Source: an uncultured Clostridia bacterium (GTDB taxonomy: Bacteria; Bacillota; Clostridia; Oscillospirales; Acutalibacteraceae). From it: 64,000 bases of DNA. Shown one piece after another: positions 7,272 through 14,732 of this stretch. The notes below the pieces were generated by a model. That model ran no database searches and was not told the DNA's origin. It saw nothing but the letters and a program-made list of their open reading frames with translations. Each line of letters opens with the position of its first letter. Position 1 is the first letter of the stretch. The stretch covers positions 1-64,000 of the forward strand of contig CALAEV010000018.1 of NCBI GenBank assembly GCA_937892525.1, in the 5' to 3' direction. Both the position numbers and the translations under genes were made by a program.

Positions 7272-8666
7272 ATGAAAACAACAGAAAAAATCACAGCACA
7301 AGAAAGTCGTGAGATTTCAAGACTTAAAAAAATGCAAAATCGTAACAGTAGCAGTAAATATTTCTTTATATTGTTAATGTTAATTGCAATCGTTAATATT
7401 CTTGACGAAGTTACAAGTAATTTAACCGTTACTGTGCAATCCTCATTTATTACAGAGTTCTTTGTAAATAACCCATTTATGGGTAAATATTATACTTATG
7501 AGGACGGACTTGCACTTCATTCAGGTATTGGTGTATTCACTTATGTTTTAGGTCTTTTCACACCATTCTATAAAGCACTTGCAGATAAATGGGGCAGAAA
7601 ACCATTGTTTGCAATTTCTACACTTGGTATGGCTGTGGGACTTTTAGTAATCAATTTATCAACAAGTTACATAATGTTCCTTGTGGGTTTTGCGATTATA
7701 AGCTTCTTTATGGGGCACGATATTCAGATTATTTACATTCTTGAAGAAGCTCCTGATAAACACCGTGCAAAGATTTACAGTTTTCTTAAAAGTTTTGGTA
7801 TTCTAGGCGTTATTTTAATTCCAACACTTCGCGATATGCTTATGGGTGATGATGCTACAAAATGGCGCAACATCTTTTTAGTGCCATCTTTAATTGGCTT
7901 TGTTGCAGTAGTTTTAGTGCTTATCTTCGCAAAAGATACAAAGGTGTTTATAAACGAAAGACTGGGGTATCTTTCACGCCCTTATGAAGAAAGACAAGCT
8001 GAAAAAGCACTTTTTAAGCAACAAAAACAAGCTCAACGAAATCAGTCAGGCGTGTTTAATGGAGTTAAGTACATTTTCGCAAATAAAGATACAAAAATGC
8101 TTATTATCTCGCATATTATTTTCGACTCTGCTATGCCTGCAATCGCACTTTACTTTGAATCTTCAATGCACCGTGCAGGAATGAGCACAAGTGAGATTAC
8201 AAAAGCACTCTTTATGGTACCTGTAATTTACGCTACAATCACATTCCTTTCAGGCTTTATTGCAGATAAATTCGGCAGAAAAGCCACAGTTACAGGATTT
8301 TCAATAACTTGTGTTGTTGGCTACACACTCTTTGTTGTAGGTATCTTAAACGGCTGGGAGCCATATTTAATCGGCGCACTTGCAGGACTTTATCAAGGCT
8401 CATATTGGATTGGTCGCGACTATATGAATGTTATGATGACCGAAAAAGTACCAACAGATATTCGCGCGTCAGTAGTAGGTGCAGAAGGACTTTTAGTAAT
8501 TATAGGTCTTGTTGTGGGATATGGGCTTGCAATAGTGGGAATGATGATTCTTCCAATTTGGTGGACTTGTCTTGCAATTTCAGTTCCTGCAGTAAGTATA
8601 GCAGCAATTATGTTTGCACTTAAGGTCAAAGAAACAAAAGGCGCAAATTTAGATAGTATTGAATAA
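7272..8666 (+). CDS. MFS family sugar transporter, 464 aa
   Basis: A predicted twelve-helix major facilitator that most likely imports the sugar freed by the GH127-like lipoprotein just upstream. The cytoplasmic loop 2-3 signature DKWGRKPLF (near residues 103-111) and its second-half echo DKFGRKATV mark the family; helix 4-5 contains the motif FMGHDIQIIYILEEAPDKHR. A long basic, Gln-rich central loop (QAEKALFKQQKQAQRNQ) separates the two six-helix halves. The N-terminus is longer than usual and polar (about 30 residues). The ribosome site AGGGGAGTG precedes ATG. The stop codon lies inside the first copy of a 7-base repeat that flanks the hairpin element downstream. Confidence 0.88.
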   Translation: MKTTEKITAQESREISRLKKMQNRNSSSKYFFILLMLIAIVNILDEVTSNLTVTVQSSFITEFFVNNPFMGKYYTYEDGLALHSGIGVFTYVLGLFTPFYKALADKWGRKPLFAISTLGMAVGLLVINLSTSYIMFLVGFAIISFFMGHDIQIIYILEEAPDKHRAKIYSFLKSFGILGVILIPTLRDMLMGDDATKWRNIFLVPSLIGFVAVVLVLIFAKDTKVFINERLGYLSRPYEERQAEKALFKQQKQAQRNQSGVFNGVKYIFANKDTKMLIISHIIFDSAMPAIALYFESSMHRAGMSTSEITKALFMVPVIYATITFLSGFIADKFGRKATVTGFSITCVVGYTLFVVGILNGWEPYLIGALAGLYQGSYWIGRDYMNVMMTEKVPTDIRASVVGAEGLLVIIGLVVGYGLAIVGMMILPIWWTCLAISVPAVSIAAIMFALKVKETKGANLDSIE

Positions 8667-8998
8667 TTAGTTCGATAAATTATAGTTTGTCGAACTCTTT
8701 GCATAGACACAACCTATTACCCTCCCTCGTTGAGGGAGGTGGCAAAATCGAAGATTTTGACGGAGGGAGTTTTGCGATTACACATATTACTCCCTCAGTC
8801 TGCTTCGCAGACAGCTCATTACTCGCCTACCGGCTCAGACAGTGCTTCTGCTTCGCAGAGGTGTCCACCGGACACCCGCACCCTCTGAGAGGGAGCGGAC
8901 GGGCGATTCGTGAATCGCCCCTACTATAATCGCAACGCAGTGACCACACTTTGCATTTTGCATTTTGCGTTCTGTTAGACAAACTCAAATTTGTCTAC
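8666..8998 (+). mobile_element. MITE-like, GC-rich hairpin mosaic with inverted ends
   Basis: This 330-base block fills the space between the transporter and the phosphoesterase. It carries at least eight short perfect hairpins in a row, including CCTCCCTC/GAGGGAGG (8721-8739), CAAAATC/GATTTTG (8743-8759), GAGGGAGT/ACTCCCTC (8763-8796, enclosing), GTCTGC/GCAGAC (8798-8812), GTGTCC/GGACAC (8861-8875), CCCTC/GAGGG (8881-8893) and GGGCGATTC/GAATCGCCC (8901-8920). The outer edges are inverted copies of one another (8671-8695 and 8974-8998, about 17 of 23 positions matching). A direct 7-base repeat TTGAATA flanks it (8659-8665 and 8999-9005), as expected of a target-site duplication. It has no transposase. 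An open frame at 8687-8929 runs through the hairpins and is probably not a gene. Confidence 0.65.
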
Positions 8999-9027
8999 TT
9001 GAATACGCTATTTCTTTTTGTTATAAT
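8999..9027 (+). promoter_or_regulatory. Promoter of the metallophosphoesterase gene
   Basis: TTGAAT (8999-9004), 17-base spacer, TATAAT (9022-9027). The -35 box coincides with the right flanking repeat of the hairpin element. Confidence 0.75.
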
Positions 9028-9042
9028 ACCCTTGGTGATATT

Positions 9043-10170
9043 ATGGAACTTAAATTCAATAATGGTAAATTTAGAATAATGCAAATTGCTGATACACAAG
9101 ACACAAGTTGGACTTCGCCTGATACGGTGAATTTCATTCGTTGTGCTCTTAAAAAGGCAAAACCTGACTTGGTTGTTTTTAGTGGTGACCAGTTAAAAGG
9201 TTATGGCATTACATTCAATATTGGTGACAGAAAAGCAAATCCAAAGATTGCAATTGACAATCTTTTAAAGCCAATTGACGAAATGGGTGTACCTTTCACA
9301 TTTGTTTTCGGTAATCATGACGACCAGTGTGCTGCCGATAAAAAACAACAACTTGAACTCTATAAACAGCACAAAAACTGCCTTGCTTTTAATGCGAATG
9401 ACAATATTGACGGCTATTGCAACCATAATCTTCTTGTTATGGGTGAAGACGGTAACCCTAAACTTAATGTGCTTTTGATTGATAGCCTTTCAATGAGCCT
9501 TAATGGCCGTTGCAGTCCCGTTTCAGAGGGGCAAATTGAATGGTATAAAGGCCTTCGTGATGGACTTAAAGAAAAATATGGAGACTATGTACCAACAATT
9601 ATGTTTCAGCATATTCCTGTGCCTGAAATGTGGAATTTACTTATGGAAGTTCCAAAGAAAAAAGGCGTGGCAACGGGCTACCGTGACCACGCGGGTAAGT
9701 TCTTTGATTTGAACCCTGAATGTTGTGTAATCAATGACCGTTCTTTCGTGTGGGAAACTCCTGCAACACCTGAAGTGAATACAGGCGAATTTGACGCACT
9801 TAACGAAAAAGGCGATGTGTTTGCTATGTTCTTCGGTCACGACCATAATAACTCGTTTATGGGCGAATATAAGGGTATGAAAATGGGTTATACTCAAGGT
9901 TGCGGATTTAATGTTTACGGTCCTGCAGATAAAAGGGGAGTACGCATTTTTGACTTCCAAGAAAATGATGTGAAGAACTTTGAAACAACAACAATCGAGA
10001 TTAAAGATTTGCCAGATTTCAAAGTAGAAAAGAAAATCCGTTATAACGCATACACTTATGCACCAAATAGCTTTGATGCGGCTATGCCACTTATCAAAGG
10101 TGCAGTTGCAGGTATTGTGGCAACAGTAGGATTAGTAACTGCAAGAAAAATATTAAAGAAAAAGAAATAA
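9043..10170 (+). CDS. Calcineurin-like metallophosphoesterase with C-terminal membrane anchor, 375 aa
   Basis: A two-metal phosphoesterase; the substrate is unknown (phosphomonoesters, nucleotides or phospholipid head groups are usual). The metal-binding motifs appear in order: IADTQ at residues 15-19 (the usual DxH is D17-x-Q19), SGDQ at 47-50, GNHDD at 90-94, QHIP with His190 and GHDH at 265-268. The ATG at 9043 follows GGTGAT. No signal peptide is present, but residues about 345-367 (PLIKGAVAGIVATVGLVTARKI) form one membrane helix followed by KKKK, so the catalytic domain probably faces the cytoplasm on a C-terminal anchor. A second phosphoesterase with an N-terminal anchor lies at 40165-41445. 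Confidence 0.88.
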   Translation: MELKFNNGKFRIMQIADTQDTSWTSPDTVNFIRCALKKAKPDLVVFSGDQLKGYGITFNIGDRKANPKIAIDNLLKPIDEMGVPFTFVFGNHDDQCAADKKQQLELYKQHKNCLAFNANDNIDGYCNHNLLVMGEDGNPKLNVLLIDSLSMSLNGRCSPVSEGQIEWYKGLRDGLKEKYGDYVPTIMFQHIPVPEMWNLLMEVPKKKGVATGYRDHAGKFFDLNPECCVINDRSFVWETPATPEVNTGEFDALNEKGDVFAMFFGHDHNNSFMGEYKGMKMGYTQGCGFNVYGPADKRGVRIFDFQENDVKNFETTTIEIKDLPDFKVEKKIRYNAYTYAPNSFDAAMPLIKGAVAGIVATVGLVTARKILKKKK

Positions 10171-10279
10171 ATGTAGTCTTTTTGCGAAATTTCACTTTTT
10201 TACCCTTGACTTACACTTGTAAGACTGCGGTTTTAAAAGCAAAATTTCATCAAAAAACCAAGCGTTTATAATACAGATA

Positions 10280-10325
10280 AAAAACAACCACCCTGTTCAA
10301 TGAACAAGGTGGTTGTTTTTTATTG
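10280..10325. terminator. Bidirectional terminator
   Basis: A 20-base-pair hairpin with one mismatch (10280-10299 pairing with 10301-10320) has A and T runs on both sides, so it can end transcription of the phosphoesterase gene (plus) and of the foldase gene (minus). The 110 bases between the phosphoesterase stop and this hairpin contain no gene that I can support. Confidence 0.88.
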
Positions 10326-10329
10326 ATTA

Positions 10330-12069
10330 TTAATAGTTGCTCATAATGATTTTTGCAATGAATTTGCTTTGATTATCTTCAGCCCAGTTAAGAACTGCAC
10401 CATCAAATTTCATTTCTTTCATAATTTCTGTAATAACATCATCAGTAACTGCTGCATATTTCTCTGAAAAGATTGCATTCTTAACTGATGCGTACCAAGC
10501 GTCATCATTTGCTTTAACATAATACATTACATGGTAACCATATTCTGTTTCAACAATACCTGTGTCACCAGGTTTGCGAGAACTGTCAACTGCCCATTTT
10601 GTAAATGCTTCAACATACTGTCCGTCGTCAGCAACATTCTCATAAAGGCCGTCGTTGTTAGGTTTGCCTTCTGAATCGACATCATCAGTATATTTTTTTG
10701 TAAGTTCTGCAAAGTTTTCAACTGTAGGATTTTTCTTGAATTCATCAAGAATTTTTTGAGCTTCTTCTTTATATTTTGCTTTTTCTGTTGAAGTAAGAGC
10801 AACTGTCTTGCCGTCATCGTCTTTCTTTTCGTCGAACTTAACAAGAATGTGTCTTACATCACTTGAGCTTACACGCATATCTTTGTGTGGAAGAGCTGTA
10901 AGGTAAATAAGTGTGTATGAACCGTCACCATTTTTAATTGCTGTTTTATCGCCAACTTTTCTTGTATCATCATAAGCCCATTTTGCAAGGTCTTCACTTA
11001 CTGATTCAAGTTCTGCATAGCCGATATCTTCTGCCTTTGTGCTTTCTTCTGCTTTAACTGTACTCTTGTTATCTTCTGTAAGGATTGCTTTCTGTGCTTC
11101 TTTTACAAAAGATGCTTCATCAGTTACAGCGTTAATAAATGCGTCTGCTTTAGTTTTTGTTTCTTTAGCAGCCTTATCTTCAGCAGCTTTCTTCTCTTCT
11201 GCTGTTGCGTCGTCTTTAACATCTGCTTCAACAGGTGCTATTGTGTAAATTCTTGCACTTAAAATGTCATAGAAATCAGTATTTTCTTTATATTCAGCAC
11301 TAATTTCGTCATCTGTGATTGCGTTAGTTGTATCTTTTTCTAACTTTTCAAAGTATGCAGTTGCAAGATATGAATCTGTCTGAATCTGAAGAATAAGTTT
11401 TTCTGAAAGACCTTTACCGATTTGTGAATGAAGCCATCTGTCAAGAGAATAGTCATTGCCCTTTGCAGTATCACGAGCTTCTTCGATATAGTCATTGATT
11501 TCTTTTTCTTGTTCTTCAGTAAGTGTAATACCAGCTTCTTCAGCTTTCTGTGCGCCGAATTTAACCTGAAGAATGTTATTGATTGCAGCATAAGTAAACG
11601 CATCAGCCCATGTTGGGTTTTCAGGATTGCCAAGGTCTTCAAGAGTAACACCTGTCATAGCAACCATATCATCTGTGTATTCCTGCTCAGTAGGTGCTTT
11701 GGTATAGTCATAACCGGTAATACTAGCACCCATACCTTGACCATAGTATGATTCATACTGATATGCAGTGTTATGGTAATTGTACCATGTGTTGTAGTAA
11801 TAATAGTTGAATTCAGCTACAGAGAAGCTGTAGTCAGAATCACCAATTGAAACTTTAAGTACTTTCTGTGGAACACCAAAGAAGTTAAGTACACCACCAA
11901 CTGCACCAAGTGCTACAACAACTGCAAGAACAATTGCAATTACCTTTCCTGCAATTTTTTTAGATTTTGAGAGTTTAGGAGACTTTTTAGCCTGTTTTTC
12001 AGCAGCCTTAGCAAGTCTTTCTTTACGCTCCTCGCGATAAATTTCCGCCTGAGTCTTGTTGTTTTCCAT
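10330..12069 (-). CDS. Membrane-anchored PrsA/SurA-like foldase (parvulin peptidyl-prolyl isomerase), 579 aa
   Basis: An extracytoplasmic protein-folding factor. A charged cytoplasmic tail of about 38 residues (AEIYREERKERLAKAAEKQ) is followed by one membrane helix at about 40-64, so it is anchored by a helix and not by lipid as in Bacillus PrsA. Residues about 80-400 form the SurA/PrsA N-terminal helical region with a run of Tyr (FNYYYYNTWYNYHN). The parvulin domain spans about 405-520: VRHILVKFD, then ENFAELTKKYTDD, a NNDGLY loop and the GYHVMYYV strand that ends the fold. The ribosome site AAAGGTGG precedes ATG at 12069, with a promoter about 80 bases upstream. The long, Ala/Lys/Glu-rich middle (DDATAEEKKAAEDKAAK) is probably a flexible insert. 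Confidence 0.9.
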   Translation of the reverse strand: MENNKTQAEIYREERKERLAKAAEKQAKKSPKLSKSKKIAGKVIAIVLAVVVALGAVGGVLNFFGVPQKVLKVSIGDSDYSFSVAEFNYYYYNTWYNYHNTAYQYESYYGQGMGASITGYDYTKAPTEQEYTDDMVAMTGVTLEDLGNPENPTWADAFTYAAINNILQVKFGAQKAEEAGITLTEEQEKEINDYIEEARDTAKGNDYSLDRWLHSQIGKGLSEKLILQIQTDSYLATAYFEKLEKDTTNAITDDEISAEYKENTDFYDILSARIYTIAPVEADVKDDATAEEKKAAEDKAAKETKTKADAFINAVTDEASFVKEAQKAILTEDNKSTVKAEESTKAEDIGYAELESVSEDLAKWAYDDTRKVGDKTAIKNGDGSYTLIYLTALPHKDMRVSSSDVRHILVKFDEKKDDDGKTVALTSTEKAKYKEEAQKILDEFKKNPTVENFAELTKKYTDDVDSEGKPNNDGLYENVADDGQYVEAFTKWAVDSSRKPGDTGIVETEYGYHVMYYVKANDDAWYASVKNAIFSEKYAAVTDDVITEIMKEMKFDGAVLNWAEDNQSKFIAKIIMSNY

Positions 12070-12145
12070 TGGGAAAAACCACCTTTACAAACATTTTTGA
12101 CAATAAAATGAAAAAGAAAATATACTTTTTCACATTAACGCATCT

Positions 12146-12174
12146 ATTTTATACTATTTTAATGAAATATACAA
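12146..12174 (-). promoter_or_regulatory. Promoter of the foldase gene
   Basis: On the minus strand: TTGTAT (12174-12169), 17-base spacer, TAAAAT (12151-12146). Confidence 0.72.
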
Positions 12175-12272
12175 GTCCAAAATTAAAAATTAACAATTTA
12201 TACAAAAAAACAGTAGTATTTTTGACGCATAACAGAAAATTTAATATGGTTACAACTTTTTTATTATTTTTA

Positions 12273-12301
12273 TTGTAAAAAAGAGAAAAATACTATATAA
12301 T
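12273..12301 (+). promoter_or_regulatory. Promoter of the ROK kinase-sialidase operon
   Basis: TTGTAA (12273-12278), 17-base spacer, TATAAT (12296-12301), 45 bases before the ATG. The rest of the 277-base divergent region is AT-rich without other recognisable signals. Confidence 0.82.
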
Positions 12302-12346
12302 TAACTTAATTATGTATCATCTTAAGTAAAGAGGAGATTACACACT

Positions 12347-13252
12347 ATGAAAATTATGGCATTTGATGTTGGTGGAACAGCTATCAAGTTCGGTTTAGTT
12401 GACGAAAATTTTGAGGTTCTTTTCTCAGAAGAATTTCCAACAAACACATATAAAGATACCGACAATATGGTAATGCGTGCTATGGAAGCAAAGCTTAAAG
12501 AGTATGAAGGTCAGTATGACGCAATCGGCATTTCAACCGCAGGTCAGGTTGACTTTGCAAACGGTGTTATTCATGACGGCGTTGGTAATATTCCAAACTA
12601 CAACCATTCAGACCTTCGTGGTACATTTGAAAAAGAGTTCAATGTGCCAGTTGCTGTTGATAACGACGTTAACTGTGCTGCAATCGGTGAAGCACACTTT
12701 GGCGCAGCAAGAGGGGAGCGTGACTTCCTTTGCCTTACTTACGGTACAGGCGTTGGTGGTTGTATCTTTATCAATGGCGATGTTTACCGTGGTTCTAAAT
12801 ATGCTGGTGGTGAGTTTGGCCACATGGCAACTCATAAAGACGGCAGACCTTGTACTTGTGGTAGAATTGGTTGCTATGAGGCTTATGCTGCTTGTCGTGT
12901 ATTCACAACATCCGTTTCAGAGCGTATGGGTAAACCAATGAATGGTCGTCAGATTTTTGAACCTGAAAATCTCCAAAACCCAATTATTAAAGAAGAAATT
13001 GATAAATGGGAAGACGAAATCGCATTAGGTCTTCGCAACCTTTGTTACATTTTCAATCCAAGTCTTATTGTGCTTGGTGGTGGCATTATGTCAGAAGATA
13101 TGCTTATTAAAGATATTAATGAAAAAGTTCAGGCACAGATTGAGCCTAACTATAAGCACGTAAGAATTGTAAAAGCACAGCTTCGCAATAAGGCAGGTAT
13201 GCTCGGTGCTGCTTATCTTGCAAGTGAAAGACTTAAGATTTGGAATAAATAA
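12347..13252 (+). CDS. ROK family sugar kinase (glucokinase / N-acetylmannosamine kinase-like), 301 aa
   Basis: Cytoplasmic ATP-dependent sugar kinase of the ROK family. The N-terminal phosphate loop DVGGTAIKFG (residues 7-16), the catalytic Asp in VDNDVNCAAIGE (Asp107), the second ATP motif LTYGTGVGGCI and the zinc site formed by His159 (GGEFGHM), Cys169, Cys171 and Cys176 (CTCGRIGCYE) are all present. The length is normal for a ROK kinase without a DNA-binding domain. The sialidase-like gene begins three bases after the stop, so ManNAc or GlcNAc phosphorylation in sialic acid breakdown is a reasonable role, but sequence alone does not separate this from glucose or mannose. The ribosome site AGAGGAG lies before the ATG. 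Confidence 0.9.
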   Translation: MKIMAFDVGGTAIKFGLVDENFEVLFSEEFPTNTYKDTDNMVMRAMEAKLKEYEGQYDAIGISTAGQVDFANGVIHDGVGNIPNYNHSDLRGTFEKEFNVPVAVDNDVNCAAIGEAHFGAARGERDFLCLTYGTGVGGCIFINGDVYRGSKYAGGEFGHMATHKDGRPCTCGRIGCYEAYAACRVFTTSVSERMGKPMNGRQIFEPENLQNPIIKEEIDKWEDEIALGLRNLCYIFNPSLIVLGGGIMSEDMLIKDINEKVQAQIEPNYKHVRIVKAQLRNKAGMLGAAYLASERLKIWNK

Positions 13253-13254
13253 TT

Positions 13255-14541
13255 ATGTTATTTAAGAAAAAACCTTTTCCTAAAAAAACAGGGTATTATA
13301 AAATTCCTCAGGTGGATTTAAGCGTAAAACCTTATAACATACCTGAAGAATTAGATTATCTTTTTGAGAACACAATAGTTGATAATAGTGCAGGGTATTT
13401 GGGGCATCCGGACTCTGTGCTTCTTAATAATGGCGATATCTTGACTTTTTACCCAAAAGGACATGGCAAAGGTGCTGTGCTTTCAAAAATCAGTGATAAT
13501 GGTGGCGTTTCTTATGATAAAGAAATCGAAAATCAACCGATTTCTTGGGAAAAATCTCTTGAAACACCAACCGTATACCGTTTGCAGTTCAAAAATGGTC
13601 AAGAAAAACTGATTTTAATATCAGCCAATTCAAAATGGCCTGGCATGTCAACTCCCGGTGGTTTTAACAGTTCAGTTTCTCTTGATGAGGGTAAAACATG
13701 GACAGAGTTTAAGCGCTTTTGGGATAATGACAGTGAAATGCCCATAATTCCTATTGTCGCTATGGCATCACTTACACGACTTAAAGAAAATGGTGAGTTT
13801 GTTGATAAGTGGATGGGTATTTTCCACGACCATAATTTTGTGAATTATAAAACTATTCTTACATTTGATGAAAATGGTGATTACTCTTGGTCCAAGCCTG
13901 AACCGTATCTCTCACAGTACCGTGATATTGAAACTTATGCAGGCATCTGTGAAGTGGAGTGTGTTCGCTCAGATATGGGCAAGGGCGACGAGCTTTGTCT
14001 TATTGCACGTTGTAATAAAAAGACTTGCACATCACTTTTGATTTTCTCAAATGATGAGGGCAAAACTTGGTCAAGACCAAAGGAAGCCCCATTTGCGCTT
14101 AACGGTGAGCGACACAAAGCTGAATATACAAATGACGGTAGACTTTTTATCACATTTCGTTCAATTGAGCGTGACCGAAAACGCGTAAAACAAATGCGTA
14201 AACTTGGTGGCGAGTTAAAGTGGTATTCTGAAGGTTGGATTGCTTGGGTTGGTACTTATGATGACCTTAAAAACGGTACAGAAGGGCAGTATAGAATAAA
14301 AATTGCCCACACATACCTTGACCATCAGACTGAGCCATCAATTGTGGCTAATGCTGACACAGGCTACTGTGGTAATGTGGTATTAAAAGACGGCACCATT
14401 GTTACATCCTCTTATGGAATTTTCTCGCCTGAAGAAAAAGAAAGTGGCACATATAAAACAGATAAAGGTAAGCAAAAACGAAAAACCTTTATTGTGTCAA
14501 AACGCATTAAGTTAAGTGATGTTGAAAAGTTTATGAAGTAA
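13255..14541 (+). CDS. Sialidase-like (BNR/Asp-box) six-bladed propeller hydrolase, 428 aa
   Basis: Probable exo-sialidase of the GH33-like superfamily or a close relative. Three Asp-boxes (S-x-D-x-G-x-T-W) are visible: SDNGGVSY at 80-87, SLDEGKTW at 142-149 and SNDEGKTW at 265-272. The segment EVECVRSD followed by DELCLIARC (about 233-253) resembles the sialidase Glu-then-Arg pattern, and DGRLFITFRSIERDR (294-308) may give the next Arg; the first FRIP-type Arg is not clear. There is no signal peptide, lipobox or anchor, so unlike most gut sialidases it should act inside the cell. It follows the ROK kinase gene by three bases. Another Asp-box glycosidase specificity is possible. Confidence 0.78.
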   Translation: MLFKKKPFPKKTGYYKIPQVDLSVKPYNIPEELDYLFENTIVDNSAGYLGHPDSVLLNNGDILTFYPKGHGKGAVLSKISDNGGVSYDKEIENQPISWEKSLETPTVYRLQFKNGQEKLILISANSKWPGMSTPGGFNSSVSLDEGKTWTEFKRFWDNDSEMPIIPIVAMASLTRLKENGEFVDKWMGIFHDHNFVNYKTILTFDENGDYSWSKPEPYLSQYRDIETYAGICEVECVRSDMGKGDELCLIARCNKKTCTSLLIFSNDEGKTWSRPKEAPFALNGERHKAEYTNDGRLFITFRSIERDRKRVKQMRKLGGELKWYSEGWIAWVGTYDDLKNGTEGQYRIKIAHTYLDHQTEPSIVANADTGYCGNVVLKDGTIVTSSYGIFSPEEKESGTYKTDKGKQKRKTFIVSKRIKLSDVEKFMK

Positions 14542-14544
14542 AAG

Positions 14545-14577
14545 AACTGTCGGTTACAATATAACCGGCAGTTTTTT
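14545..14577 (+). terminator. Rho-independent terminator of the kinase-sialidase operon
   Basis: A 12-base-pair stem, AACTGTCGGTTA pairing with TAACCGGCAGTT (one G-T pair), is followed by TTTTTT. Confidence 0.93.
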
Positions 14578-14732
14578 ATGAAATCCGTTTATTGAATTGT
14601 TTGCATACTTTAGTTATAATAAACACGATGTGTATAAGATGTTCAATAAAAATTAACAATTGATTTATTTTAAGTTCATTTTTTTGGGTGATAATGTAAA
14701 TTGTAAAGATTGTTATGAAAGGTCTTGGGAAA

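Noticed and set aside
8687..8929. An 80-codon open frame starting MSNSLHRHNLLPS
   Set aside because: It runs through the hairpin mosaic, has no ribosome site and consists of palindromic sequence, so a coding function is unlikely.
10171..10279. A promoter in the gap after the phosphoesterase (TTGACT and TATAAT-like boxes)
   Set aside because: The boxes are not spaced as a sigma-A promoter and no gene follows before the terminator.
12069..12278. A 69-codon plus-strand frame in the gap between foldase and kinase
   Set aside because: It is AT-rich, overlaps the foldase promoter and start, and has no family resemblance or ribosome site.
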